DNA of 64,000 nucleotides from Bin94 sp965215535 (GTDB taxonomy: Bacteria > Gemmatimonadota > Gemmatimonadetes > Longimicrobiales > Gaopeijiaceae), in contig OZ244063.1 of NCBI GenBank assembly GCA_965215535.1, positions 124,001 through 188,000 of the forward strand, in the 5' to 3' direction. The notes beneath the pieces were generated by a model, which was not told the DNA's origin, did no database searches, and was given only the letters and a program-made list of their open reading frames with translations. A program made the position numbers and the translations under genes. Positions 15,287 to 27,032 of the stretch are shown here, piece after piece; the first letter of the stretch is position 1; every line of letters begins with the position of its first letter.

Positions 15287-16753
15287 TTACCCGTCCAGCG
15301 CCACCCAGACGCTTTTCAGATGGGTGTACTTCTCGAGCGCCGACTGAAATCCGAGGTCGCGTCCGAAGCCGCTCTCCTTGTAGCCGCCAAAGGGCGAGGC
15401 GGGAGCATACTGATTGTAGCTGTTGATCCAGACTGTGCCCGCCTGGATCTCGGCGGCCAGCCGGTGCGCCTTGCCGACGTCGCGGGTCCACACTCCGGCG
15501 GCGAGTCCGTAGAGGGAATCGTTGGCCTTGGCGATGGCATCCTCGACATCGTCAAAGGGAATCACCGCCGCCACCGGCCCGAAGATCTCTTCGCGGGCGA
15601 TTGTCATGGCGGGATCGACGTCGGCGAAGACGGTTGCGGTCACGAAGTTGCCGCAGCCATCAACATGCGTTCGCTCTCCCCCAGCCACCAGCCGCGCACC
15701 CTCGCGCACCCCCGCATCGATGTAGTGCATGACGCGGTCGAGTTGCGCCTCGCTCACCAGTGCGCCCAGCCGGGTTGTCGGCGCCAGCGGATCGCCCACT
15801 CGCATCTGTTCGGCCAGCTTCTGCAGCGCGGAGACGAAGTCGTCGTAGGCGGAGCGCTCGACCAGAATGCGGCTGCCGGCTGCGCACACCTCGCCCTTTC
15901 CATAGAAGACGCCCGTTGATGCACCCTTCGCCGAGGCCTCCAGATCGGAATCGGCAAAGACGATATTGGGCGACTTTCCACCCAGCTCCAGCGAGACCTT
16001 CTTGAGGGTGGCGGCCGCTTCGCGCATGACCTGCCGTCCGACTTCGGTCGAGCCGGTGAAGGAGATCGCATCCACTCCCGGGTGCGCCACCAGCCGGGCG
16101 CCCGCCTCTTCGCCGAAGCCGGGCACGACATTCAGAACCCCTGCGGGGAAGCCCGCCTCGGCCGCCAGCTCCCCCAACCGCAGCGCGGTCAGCGGGGTCT
16201 CCTCGGCCGGCTTCAGCACCACCGCGTTTCCGCAGGCGAGCGCCGGCGCGACCTTCCACGTGGCCATCGACAGGGGAAAGTTCCAGGGGATGATGGCACC
16301 CACTACCCCGACCGGTTCGCGCAGGGTGTAGTTCAGGAAGGGGCCGGGCACCGGCAGGGTGTCGCCCTGAATTTTGTCGGCCAGCCCGGCGTAGTAGCGA
16401 ATCGTCTGCACCGCTCCGGGGATGTCGATTCTGCCCGACTCGAAGAGGGTCTTGCCATTGTCGCGGGTCTCGAGGAGCGCCAGCTCGTCGGCGTTTGCCT
16501 CAACCAGATCGGCCAGCCGCCAGAGCAGCCGCGCGCGCTTGTGCGCACTCATCCTTCGCCAGCGACTGTCGGCGAAGGCGGTGCGCGCCGCCTCTACGGC
16601 CCGGTCGATCTCGGCTGCCTGTCCGCGGGCAACTTCGGCGATGGTCTCGCCGGTGGCCGGATTGAGAGTTGCGAAGGTCGCGCCATCATCGGCGTCGGCC
16701 CATTCGTTGCCGATCCAGAGCTGCGTGCGCAGCGGATGTCCGACCGTCTTCAC
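15287..16753 (-). CDS. NAD(P)-dependent aldehyde dehydrogenase
   Basis: A 488-residue aldehyde dehydrogenase oxidising an aldehyde to its acid. Seen are the NAD-binding GAIIPWNFPLSMATWKVAPAL, LKPAEETPLTALRLGELA, the FTGSTEVGRQVM loop, the catalytic glutamate in LELGGKSPNIVF (about residue 259), the catalytic cysteine in YGKGEVCAAGSR (about 292), and EEIFGPVAAVIPFD. It resembles the betaine- and phenylacetaldehyde-dehydrogenase branch. The start codon is GTG at 16753, overlapping the preceding crotonase stop as GTGA. In this operon it would make an acid destined for CoA activation, but no CoA ligase is present in the window. Confidence 0.92.
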   Translation of the reverse strand: MKTVGHPLRTQLWIGNEWADADDGATFATLNPATGETIAEVARGQAAEIDRAVEAARTAFADSRWRRMSAHKRARLLWRLADLVEANADELALLETRDNGKTLFESGRIDIPGAVQTIRYYAGLADKIQGDTLPVPGPFLNYTLREPVGVVGAIIPWNFPLSMATWKVAPALACGNAVVLKPAEETPLTALRLGELAAEAGFPAGVLNVVPGFGEEAGARLVAHPGVDAISFTGSTEVGRQVMREAAATLKKVSLELGGKSPNIVFADSDLEASAKGASTGVFYGKGEVCAAGSRILVERSAYDDFVSALQKLAEQMRVGDPLAPTTRLGALVSEAQLDRVMHYIDAGVREGARLVAGGERTHVDGCGNFVTATVFADVDPAMTIAREEIFGPVAAVIPFDDVEDAIAKANDSLYGLAAGVWTRDVGKAHRLAAEIQAGTVWINSYNQYAPASPFGGYKESGFGRDLGFQSALEKYTHLKSVWVALDG

Positions 16754-17553
16754 GAACCGGAAAAGGCCGGTTTGCGCTTCTCGATGTAGGCCTTCAGCCC
16801 CTCGCGCGCATCGTCGCTGGCGAAGAGCTGCTGCTGAAGTTCGCGCTCCAGCGCCAGAGCCGTTTCAAAGGGAATTTCGGCCCCGCTCTGCACCGAGCGC
16901 TTGATCAGTCCCACCGCCTTCGAGGCGCGCGCAGGGGGACAGAAGCTCTGTGCGTATTCGATGACCCGCGCCATGAAGTCGTCTCCGCTGGCGCTTTCCC
17001 AGAGCTGATTCACGATCCCCAGCTCAAGTGCCCGCTCGAAGTTGAAGGTCTGGCCGGTTGTCATCAGCTCGATCGCCCGCGCCTTGCCCACCAGCCGCGC
17101 CAGCCTCTGCGTTCCTCCGGTGCCGGGCAGCACGCCCAGGTTGACCTCGGGAAGACCGCACATGCTGCGTCCCGCCCGCGCAATCCGCATGTCGGCCGCC
17201 ATGGCGATCTCCAGGCCGCCGCCGACCGTGTGGCCATTCAGCGCCGCAATCGTGAGCTTGGGCGTCTGCTCCAGCCGGTTGAGGGTCTCGTTCGCATGCA
17301 GACAGAAGTTGTACTTGAAGCCGGTGGTCACCTCGGCGAGCATACCGATATTGGCTCCGGCCGAAAAGAACTTCTCGCCCTCGCCGGTCAGGACAATGAC
17401 ATGCACCGCGTCGTCGAAACGCGCCCGCAGGATCGCATCGTCGAGCTGGCGCATCATCTCGTGGGTGTAGGTGTTCGCGGGCGGATCGTCGAGGGTGATC
17501 AGGGCGACGCCGTCGGCGGCGTTCCGGGAGCGGATCAGGGTCTTCTCGGTCAT
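16750..17553 (-). CDS. Enoyl-CoA hydratase/isomerase (crotonase), first gene of the operon
   Basis: A second crotonase, 267 residues, only distantly like the one at 12286. It has DDPPANTYTHEMMRQL, the oxyanion motif EKFFSAGANIGML (about residue 64), ALNGHTVGGGLEIAMAADMRIA (about 104-125) and CGLPEVNLGVLPGTGGTQR. The glutamate of LPEVNLG is a catalytic candidate. Two different crotonases in one operon recall hydratase/isomerase pairs in aromatic acyl-CoA pathways such as paaF and paaG. The ATG at 17553 is the family-like start; no strong ribosome site is seen. The 200 bases upstream separate it from the divergent NfeD gene. Confidence 0.88.
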   Translation of the reverse strand: MTEKTLIRSRNAADGVALITLDDPPANTYTHEMMRQLDDAILRARFDDAVHVIVLTGEGEKFFSAGANIGMLAEVTTGFKYNFCLHANETLNRLEQTPKLTIAALNGHTVGGGLEIAMAADMRIARAGRSMCGLPEVNLGVLPGTGGTQRLARLVGKARAIELMTTGQTFNFERALELGIVNQLWESASGDDFMARVIEYAQSFCPPARASKAVGLIKRSVQSGAEIPFETALALERELQQQLFASDDAREGLKAYIEKRKPAFSGS

Positions 17554-17759
17554 GGAGCGAGGGGTCCGGGGTGGTAGGCGGAGGTGGACAAGGCCGCAGC
17601 GACCGCGACCGCATGGGAGCATGATAAGGAAGATAACACGCGCACCTGTCTGCCGGTTCCGCGCGGGTGGCGGTTTCGTGGCGGCGGTTCCCGGCTTGCC
17701 CGTCCCGGGGATCTGTGGGTTAGATTCTTCAAGTCCCTCACCACCGCAGGAGAGTGGCC

Positions 17760-19199
17760 ATGGCTGGAAGGCATCGTTGGACCGCATTGCGCGCGGCGAC
17801 TCCCGTCGCGTCTCGCTCTGTCCGGGCAGTACGCAGGCAGCGCCGCATGATCTTTCTGCCGCTGCATTTTGCGCTGTTCCCTGTTCTGGTCGCCGGCTCT
17901 GGCGTCGCCCCCGGCGCGGGATCGGCCCAGCAGGTGGTGCGCGTTCCCCTCTCCGGGACGATCGAGATGGGGCTGGCGCCCTTTGTGGAGCGAACCCTCG
18001 CCGAGGCGGCCGCAGCGGGTGTCGATGCAGTCGTCCTCGAGATCGAGACCCCGGGTGGCCGGGTCGATGCCGCTGAACGGATCGCCAATGCAATCGGCCG
18101 CTCGCCGGTGCCGGTTCATGCCTGGGTCAATATGCACGCCTACTCTGCCGGGGCGATGATCGCGATCGCGACCGACCGGATCTTCATGCAGCCGGGTGCG
18201 GTGATCGGAGCCGCCACGCCGGTGGACGGGAGCGGCGCCAGGGCCCCCGAGAAGATCGTCTCGGCCATGCGGGCCCAGATGCGAGCGCTGGCCGAGGCCG
18301 AGGGGCGCGACCCGCTGGTGGCCGAGGCGATGGTGGACGAGAGGCTCGCGATCGAGGGTGTGGTGGACGAGGGCGAGCTGCTCACCCTGACGACCCGCGA
18401 GGCGACGGAGATCGGCTATGCGGAGACGGTCGATGGCTGGACCAACCTCCTGGACCGGATCGGCATGCAGGGGGCGGAGGTTCTGCAGGCAGAGGTCAAC
18501 TGGGCAGAGCGCCTTGTGCGCTTCTTCACCAATCCGATCATTGCGCCCTTCCTTCTGAGCCTGGGATTTCTGGGATTGCTGATCGAGATTCGCACTGCGG
18601 GGCTGGGGCTGGCCGGACTGGCCGGACTGCTCTCGCTGGGACTCTTCTTTGGCGCTCACTTTCTTCTGGGGCTGGCTGGAGCCGAGGATCTGATTCTGGT
18701 TGTGGCGGGGATCGTTCTGATCGCCCTGGAGGTCTTTATCGTTCCCGGCTTCGGGATCTTCGGCATCGCCGGCGGCCTTGCGCTGATTGGCGGCCTCTTC
18801 ATGGCCCAGATCGGGGCGCTTCCCGCCGAGGGCGACCTGATGCGCGCGGCAACCGTGCTGGCGGTGGCCGCGCTCGTCGTCACCTTCACCACCTGGGGGT
18901 TTTTCCGCTCTCTCTTCACCAACCGCCGCCTGACACGCTCCGGGATCGTTCTTCCCGAGGCGACCGATCGCCGTGATGGCTACAACTCGGCCGATCCGCG
19001 CCCGGAGCTGGTCGGGGCCGAGGGGGTCGCGATCACCGCGCTGCGGCCCGCCGGGGTGGGACTCTTCGCCGACGAACGCCTGGATGTGGTTTCGGAGAGC
19101 GAGTGGATCGAAGAGGGCACCCCCATCCGTGTCGTCAGCTCCGAGGGTTCCCGCCATCTTGTTCGTCCCGTCGCCCGCAACCGCATCACAGAAAGCTGA
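17760..19199 (+). CDS. NfeD-family membrane-bound serine protease (NfeD1b type)
   Basis: A 479-residue protein: a signal segment (about residues 30-55), a ClpP-like serine protease domain (about 60-230, VVRVPLSGTIEMGLAPFVERTL, LEIETPGGRVDAAERI, catalytic serine in MHAYSAGAMIAIATDR at about residue 125), four to five membrane helices (about 260-385) and a C-terminal OB-fold NfeD domain (about 415-479, LVGAEGVAITALRPAGVGLFADERLDV). This family is paired with flotillin-like proteins and thought to act in membrane-domain organisation; FloA is the next gene. ATG at 17760 has GCAGGAG 7 bases upstream; GTG 17754 is an alternative. Confidence 0.92.
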   Translation: MAGRHRWTALRAATPVASRSVRAVRRQRRMIFLPLHFALFPVLVAGSGVAPGAGSAQQVVRVPLSGTIEMGLAPFVERTLAEAAAAGVDAVVLEIETPGGRVDAAERIANAIGRSPVPVHAWVNMHAYSAGAMIAIATDRIFMQPGAVIGAATPVDGSGARAPEKIVSAMRAQMRALAEAEGRDPLVAEAMVDERLAIEGVVDEGELLTLTTREATEIGYAETVDGWTNLLDRIGMQGAEVLQAEVNWAERLVRFFTNPIIAPFLLSLGFLGLLIEIRTAGLGLAGLAGLLSLGLFFGAHFLLGLAGAEDLILVVAGIVLIALEVFIVPGFGIFGIAGGLALIGGLFMAQIGALPAEGDLMRAATVLAVAALVVTFTTWGFFRSLFTNRRLTRSGIVLPEATDRRDGYNSADPRPELVGAEGVAITALRPAGVGLFADERLDVVSESEWIEEGTPIRVVSSEGSRHLVRPVARNRITES

Positions 19200-19346
19200 C
19201 AACGGCAAATCGACTTCTTCTGCAACAGGCGCGGGCTCGACCCGCCAACCGCCTGATCCGCACAATCCCCCACTGATCCTCTTCGTTCTGTAACGATCGA
19301 CCTTCGCAACACACCCCCAACCCCGAACCGACAAGGCCAATCCTCC

Positions 19347-20327
19347 ATGGAGATCTTCACCCTGCTTCTGATTCCCTCTCTGATCTTTCTCGCCGTTGTG
19401 CTCCTGGCCTGGGCGATCCCGGTGCGTCTCTGGATCGAGGCCACCTTTTCGGGTGTGTCGCTCGGCCTGGGAAGCCTGGTGGGAATGCGGTTGCGCAAGG
19501 TGAATCCGCCGGCGGTGGTGCGGCCGCTGATCGCCTCGACGAAGGCCGGGTTGCCGCTTGATGTGTCGCACCTGGAGGCTCACTACCTGGCGGGAGGCGA
19601 TGTGGATCGGGTGGCGCGTGCGCTGATCAGCGCCGACAAGGCGGCGATCGAGCTTCCCTTTCAGCAGGCGGCGGCGATCGATCTGGCGGGGCGCGATGTG
19701 TTCGAGGCGGTGCAGGTATCGGTGAACCCGAAGGTTGTCCAGACGCCTCGCGTGGCGGCCATGGCGCGCGATGGAATCCAGTTGATTGCAGTCGCGCGGG
19801 TCACGGTGCGGGCCAATATCAATCGACTGGTCGGGGGCGCGGGCGAAGAGACGATCCTGGCGCGCGTTGGCGAGGGTATCGTATCGACGATCGGTTCGGC
19901 GGATTCGCACAAGGCCGTGCTCGAGAACCCCGACGCGATTTCCAAGACCGTTCTGCAGAAGGGTCTCGATTCGGGCACAGCCTTCGAAATCCTCTCAATC
20001 GATATCGCCGACGTGGATGTCGGAAAGAACATCGGGGCCGAGCTGCAGACCGATCAGGCCGAGGCCGACAAGCGGGTTGCCCAGGCGCGCGCCGAGGAAC
20101 GCCGGGCCATGGCGCTGGCGCGGGAACAGGAGATGCGGGCGCGGGTTGAGGAGATGCGCGCCGAGGTTATCGCGGCCGAGGCGCAGGTGCCGCTGGCGAT
20201 GGCCGATGCCTTCAGGAGCGGCAATATGGGGATCATGGACTACGCACGCTACCGCAATGTCGAATCGGACACGCAGATGCGCCGGGCGATTGCCGAGGGC
20301 GATGAGCAGACCGAGGCGCAGGGATAG
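19347..20327 (+). CDS. floA: Flotillin-like protein FloA
   Basis: A 326-residue bacterial flotillin that scaffolds membrane microdomains. A membrane segment (residues 3-25) precedes the SPFH/band 7-like domain: GSLVGMRLRKVNPPAVVRPLIASTKAGL, then HLEAHYLAGGDVDRVARALISADKA. The region VQVSVNPKVV to TVRANINRLVGGAGEETILARVGEGIVSTIGS is highly typical of FloA (YqfA). A Glu/Ala-rich coiled segment (about 235-285, QAEADKRVAQARAEERRAMALAREQEMRA) gives the heptad-like tail. It follows the NfeD gene by 147 bases, the standard pairing for this family. Confidence 0.95.
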   Translation: MEIFTLLLIPSLIFLAVVLLAWAIPVRLWIEATFSGVSLGLGSLVGMRLRKVNPPAVVRPLIASTKAGLPLDVSHLEAHYLAGGDVDRVARALISADKAAIELPFQQAAAIDLAGRDVFEAVQVSVNPKVVQTPRVAAMARDGIQLIAVARVTVRANINRLVGGAGEETILARVGEGIVSTIGSADSHKAVLENPDAISKTVLQKGLDSGTAFEILSIDIADVDVGKNIGAELQTDQAEADKRVAQARAEERRAMALAREQEMRARVEEMRAEVIAAEAQVPLAMADAFRSGNMGIMDYARYRNVESDTQMRRAIAEGDEQTEAQG

Positions 20328-20370
20328 CAGGCAACCGGTGAAGCTCCCGGGAAAGCGATAGGGAATCCGC

Positions 20371-21069
20371 ATGGATATTCGTCTCCTCGGTGCCCTGATG
20401 GTCATTGCGATCGTCATGGATCTGATTGGCAGGCTGAGCCGGCGCAGGATCGCCGAGGCGCAGGATGCCGCGCTGGAGGGCGAGCGGGAGGGCGACGCCC
20501 CGGGATCGCTGATGGAGAGCTGGAGCGACGCGCAGGAGGCGGCCGTCGCAGAGAGGGCAGGGGGAAGCGACGCAGACGAAGGGATGGCCGGAGCCGGAGT
20601 GGCGGGGGACGCCGGAGCGAGGCCGGAAGGGGGCGCCCTGACGCCGCGCGCGTCCGAACCCGGGCGACCGCCTTCGATCCTGGAGCTGCTGACCGGGGTC
20701 GCGGTGCCGACTGTGGACGATCTGGCGCGCACTGCGGTCGAGGTGGCGCAGACAGGCGAAGTTGTCGCTGCCGCCGAGGACGCCGCGCGACGCAAATCGC
20801 TGTCCGAGGCGCCGCCGAGGGTCGCTGCCGGGCAAGATCCGGGCCCGGCGCCGCCTTCTTCCAGGCGGCAGGACAGTGAGGAGCGGCCACAGAGGGCGCC
20901 TGGTCCGCTCCCGGCGCCGGCCACCGTGCGGAGGCGCCATGCGGTGATCCGGCCGCGCCTGAAGGGAGACATGCGGCTGCGCGAAGCCATTGTCGTGCGC
21001 GAGATCCTGGGCCCCCCGGTTGCCCTGAGGTCCACCGGGAACCGGCAGGACGCGACCGATATCGGGTGA
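20371..21069 (+). CDS. Low-complexity single-pass membrane protein, third gene of the NfeD-FloA set
   Basis: A 232-residue protein I do not recognise. One N-terminal hydrophobic helix (LLGALMVIAIVMDLIG, residues 4-20) is followed by a basic stop (RLSRRR), a Glu/Ala/Gly-rich acidic stretch (about 28-95) and a Pro/Arg-rich stretch (about 150-190). The C-terminus carries a compact segment, MRLREAIVVREILGPPVALR (about residues 203-222), that looks like the one conserved, folded element. It starts 43 bases after floA and ends 10 bases before the SLC13 permease, so it is probably co-transcribed. The layout (membrane anchor, disordered linker, short binding motif) suits an adaptor. Confidence 0.7.
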   Translation: MDIRLLGALMVIAIVMDLIGRLSRRRIAEAQDAALEGEREGDAPGSLMESWSDAQEAAVAERAGGSDADEGMAGAGVAGDAGARPEGGALTPRASEPGRPPSILELLTGVAVPTVDDLARTAVEVAQTGEVVAAAEDAARRKSLSEAPPRVAAGQDPGPAPPSSRRQDSEERPQRAPGPLPAPATVRRRHAVIRPRLKGDMRLREAIVVREILGPPVALRSTGNRQDATDIG

Positions 21070-21079
21070 AGCCGCCGGC

Positions 21080-22864
21080 ATGAACCTCGAAATCGCCTTC
21101 GTACTGGCGGTGGCGTTGGCGGCGCTGGTTCTCTTTGCACTGGACCGCATTCGCCTCGATCAGCTCGCGATGACGATCCCCGTCGTGCTCCTCCTGGCCG
21201 GGGTCATTGAGCCGGTCGAAGCGCTTTCGGGGTTCTCCAGCGAAGCGACGGTCACCGTGGCCGCCATGCTGGTTCTGGGGCTGGGACTTCGCAAGACCGG
21301 GCTGGTCGCCGCGATCGGAGTCTGGGCCCGCACGGCCCCGCTGGGCGGCAAGCGCCTGCGCCTCTTCCTGCTCTGCCTGCTGGTGGCCTTCCTCTCGCCC
21401 TTCCTGAACAACACCGCAGTTGTGATCGTCTTCATTCCGGTCTTCACCGCGCTTGCGGAGCAGGCCGACGAACCGCCCTCGCTCTACCTGATGCCGCTGT
21501 CATTCGTGGCGATCATGGGGGGCACGGTCACCCTCATCGGCACGGCCACCAATCTGGTTGTACAGGGCGAGGCGGTGGCGCGCGGCTACGACGCGCTCAC
21601 CATGTTCTCGATCGCGCCCCTCGGACTGATCTGTCTGGCTGTGGGCATGCTCTACCTCTTCACCATCGGTCGCAGCCAGATGCCCCACCGCGAGCGTCCC
21701 CCCGATCTGGCCCGGCGCTACGGTGCGCGTCGCTTCACCACCGAGCTGAAGGTGAGCGCCGAATCGGCTGCCGACGGGCGAACCCTGGCCGAGCTTCGCT
21801 GGAGCGAGCGCTACGATGTCGTGGTTGCGGCCATTGAGCGCGGCGACCGGATCATCTCGCATCCTGCGGGCGAGGGCGTCATCAGCGCCGGCGACCGGAT
21901 CTATGTCCAGGGCTCGGCCGACGACCTGTTGCGTCTGGCGGAACAGCAGGGGCTGGAGACGCCGGAACATGCGCACGGCCTCGTTCCCGATGCCGCCGCC
22001 GCAGTCGGGGACGATCGGACCGTGGAGATGATCGTCGGTCCCGGTTCGGCATTGCTGGGGCGCACCCTGCGAGAGCTCAACTTCGCACAGCGCTACGATG
22101 CCACGGTCATCGGCGTTCAGAGCCATGGCACCAGCGTCATCGACGGAATGGCACAGCTCGTCTTCTCGGTGGGCGACATCATTCTGCTGAGCGGGAAGGT
22201 CGCCGCGCTGGAGCGCCTCGCCGAAGAGCCCGGATTCATTCACATGTCCGAGGTGGAGCACCGGGTGGGGAATCGCCCGCGCCCGGCCTTCGCGGCCGCC
22301 ATCATGGCGGGGGTGGTGGCGGTGGCCAGCGTGGGATTGCTGCCGATCTCGACGGCGGCGATGGCCGGGGTGGCGACGATGGTCTTTACCGGGTGCGTGC
22401 GCGTTCCCGAGATCTACGCCGAGATGGACTGGCTGGTGGTCTTCGTCATGGCAGGTCTGATTCCCCTGGGGCTGGCCATGGAATCGACGGGTGCGGCGGC
22501 ATGGATCGCGACCGGGGTCGTTCAGGCCACGGCCGGACTCGGCGAGTTCGGCATGATCGCCGCCTTCTACCTTCTGACAGCCGCCCTGACAGCGGTTGTG
22601 GCCAACACCGCCACTGCCGTCATGCTCACCCCGGTGGCCATCGTGGTGGCCGATACCGCCGGACTGAATCCCTATGCCCTGCTGGTGACCGTCATGTTTG
22701 GGGCCTCGGCTTCGTTCGTGACCCCATTCGGCTACAAGACCAATGTGATGATCTACGCCCCGGGGGGGTATCGCTTCATCGATTTCGTCCGGGTCGGCGG
22801 GCCGCTCAATCTGCTGCTCGCGCTTGTGGCTTCGCTCTGCATTCCTCTCTTCTGGCCAAGCTGA
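21080..22864 (+). CDS. SLC13-family anion permease with two RCK_C (TrkA-C) domains
   Basis: A 594-residue transporter of the divalent anion:sodium symporter (SLC13/CitMHS-like) family. Two membrane halves (about residues 1-200 and 395-594) flank two cytosolic TrkA-C domains (about 215-290 and 305-385; GRTLAELRWSERYDVVVAAIERG and GRTLRELNFAQRYDATVIGVQSHG are paired repeats). Family markers are FLNNTAVVIVFIPVF with the NNT clamp, its counterpart VVANTATAVMLTPVAI, GGTVTLIGTATNLVV and FGYKTNVMIYAPGGYRF. The substrate is likely sulfate, dicarboxylate or a similar anion; this cannot be told from sequence. Regulation by a ligand bound to the RCK_C domains is expected for the family. Confidence 0.9.
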   Translation: MNLEIAFVLAVALAALVLFALDRIRLDQLAMTIPVVLLLAGVIEPVEALSGFSSEATVTVAAMLVLGLGLRKTGLVAAIGVWARTAPLGGKRLRLFLLCLLVAFLSPFLNNTAVVIVFIPVFTALAEQADEPPSLYLMPLSFVAIMGGTVTLIGTATNLVVQGEAVARGYDALTMFSIAPLGLICLAVGMLYLFTIGRSQMPHRERPPDLARRYGARRFTTELKVSAESAADGRTLAELRWSERYDVVVAAIERGDRIISHPAGEGVISAGDRIYVQGSADDLLRLAEQQGLETPEHAHGLVPDAAAAVGDDRTVEMIVGPGSALLGRTLRELNFAQRYDATVIGVQSHGTSVIDGMAQLVFSVGDIILLSGKVAALERLAEEPGFIHMSEVEHRVGNRPRPAFAAAIMAGVVAVASVGLLPISTAAMAGVATMVFTGCVRVPEIYAEMDWLVVFVMAGLIPLGLAMESTGAAAWIATGVVQATAGLGEFGMIAAFYLLTAALTAVVANTATAVMLTPVAIVVADTAGLNPYALLVTVMFGASASFVTPFGYKTNVMIYAPGGYRFIDFVRVGGPLNLLLALVASLCIPLFWPS

Positions 22865-23182
22865 CCCCCTTCGGCCCCGAAGCTGCTGCGTCTGGTTGCT
22901 GCATGTGACGCGAGTCCCTCTGCGGCTTTTCAGTGCCGTCCCGAGTTGTCCGGCATCCGGCCTCTGGCAGCACCCGAGCCCCGTCTGGACCGTCTTTCAG
23001 CCGCCAGGCGCACAGATGCACCTTCGGCGGCAAGGTCCGTCAGGTCTCTGGCAAACTTGCGTCTGAGCGAGTGTCAGCGCGCGAGTTTATGAGCCCTTCT
23101 TCCCCTTTGTCAGGGTGACATCTTCACGGAGATGTCAGAGAGCTTGTCCAGGGTGAGCGGTACAGGCCCTTCCATCCGGTCG
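22865..23182. other. Gene-free stretch
   Basis: Between the permease stop and the Mrr remnant, both pointing inward. No plausible ORF or clear repeat. It may be debris connected with loss of the rest of the mrr gene. Confidence 0.5.
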
Positions 23183-23518
23183 TCAGAGTTCGGCGAAGAA
23201 CTCCGGTTGCGGTCTGGTCACCAATTCCGTCCTTACCCCAAGCTCCAGCCCCCTCAGGAGCTCGCAGAGAGCCAATCCGTCAATGAGGTCGATTGCCGGC
23301 GCTCCGTCTCGCACGGCTTCGCGTTCTGCGGCTCTCGTGAACCGGCCCGTCGTCAGGAACAGCCCCTTGTCCGCGCGGCCGACCATCGCCCCCCGGAAGT
23401 CCCGGATCTCGCCTGGTCCCACTGAACCAGCGTATCGCTTGCACTGAAATCTCACGTGGAACGAAATGAGCGTCGGCCAAAGCAAGTCCTTACAGGTGGG
23501 CATCTCTGCGGCGGTCAC
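23183..23518 (-). pseudogene. Truncated Mrr-type restriction endonuclease
   Basis: The 111-residue frame matches only the C-terminal half of an Mrr_cat domain: FQCKRYAGSVGPGEIRDFRGAMVGRADKGLFLTTGRFT, then PAIDLIDGLALCELL. Full-length Mrr proteins (about 300 residues) have an N-terminal winged-helix part and the G-x-D-G-G-I-D-G segment with the catalytic aspartate just before this point; both are missing. Residue positions 1-23 (MTAAEMPTCKDLLWPTLISF) do not resemble the family, which places the break near 23450. Without the aspartate only the Q-x-K half of the active site remains. It is best read as a decayed restriction gene. Confidence 0.75.
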
Positions 23519-23554
23519 CGGTCAGCCTCCTGTCGTGCTGTCGTGAATGCTCCG

Positions 23555-26308
<2,754 letters not shown>

Positions 26309-26407
26309 CTGGGGGCGACTCCGGAGCTTTGGGATGATCGAAAGAGAGCGGACGCCCAGGCGGAAGCGGCGCTGGGGGATGTGCCTGACGGTCCGCAGGC
26401 TGCCAGG

Positions 26408-26491
26408 TGCCGGGGGAGGGACTCGAACCCTCACGCCCACAAGGGCAAAGGTTTTTGAGACCTTCGCGTCTACCGGTTCCGCCACCCCGGC
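26408..26491 (-). tRNA. tRNA-Leu (anticodon CAA)
   Basis: On the minus strand, acceptor GCCGGGG (26491-26485) pairs with CCCCGGC (26415-26409), then discriminator A. The anticodon stem AAGGT/ACCTT encloses CTCAAAA, giving CAA. A long variable arm (GCCCTTGTGGGC) confirms a class II tRNA. The T-loop reads GGTTCGAGTCC. Confidence 0.96.
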
Positions 26492-27032
26492 CCCGAATGA
26501 AGAATCATCAAGCTAACGCTGCGGCGGCATTCGCGAGAAGGGAAGCGGGTTGGCCGGCCCGGGGCGCAGGGTCCGCGCTGTCCCTCTGCGACCTCGTTCG
26601 GTACAGAGATCCGCAGTTGATCGGCACCGTCAGATACGCCCGAGCGTGTTGACGCTCGCGACCGGCCACGGCGACCACATCGCCGGCATCTGCCGCCGCC
26701 CCCTCGGCGGGCACTCCATGCGCATTCTGCGGGTCGAATTTTCGCGAGCTGATTCCGATCAGCGCTTCCTGCTGGCATCGGTGCCGCGGGTCGGCTAGCT
26801 TCCTCGCGGCTTCGGTCAAACCCCGATGATATCTTGCAGGCAGGGCAGGGCACTCCGCAGATCACACCCGGGCAGGTCTGCGCCTGGGCGCCGCTGCCAG
26901 CTCCGGCGCTCCCCTTCGGGAATCGGCGCCTGGCCCGTCCGTCTGCCGAAGCTGCATACAGCCTGCATTACGCCCATATCTGCACCATTCGCAGTCTCCC
27001 AATCCCCCTGCAAACACAAGGAGTTCATACCG
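26492..27032. other. Gene-free stretch between tRNA-Leu and the DUF411 gene
   Basis: Several short ORFs on both strands exist but none resembles a protein family. It probably carries promoters for the divergent tRNA-Leu/acnA and DUF411 genes. I see no clear repeat. Confidence 0.5.

Noticed and set aside
13950..15491. Upstream extension of the dehydrogenase frame to 811 residues
   Set aside because: It overlays the thiolase gene in another frame and is Arg-rich with no domain.
26309..26485. N-terminal extension of aconitase through tRNA-Leu
   Set aside because: The added residues are a translation of the tRNA-Leu gene on the same strand. The GTG at 26308 with a ribosome site gives the normal length.
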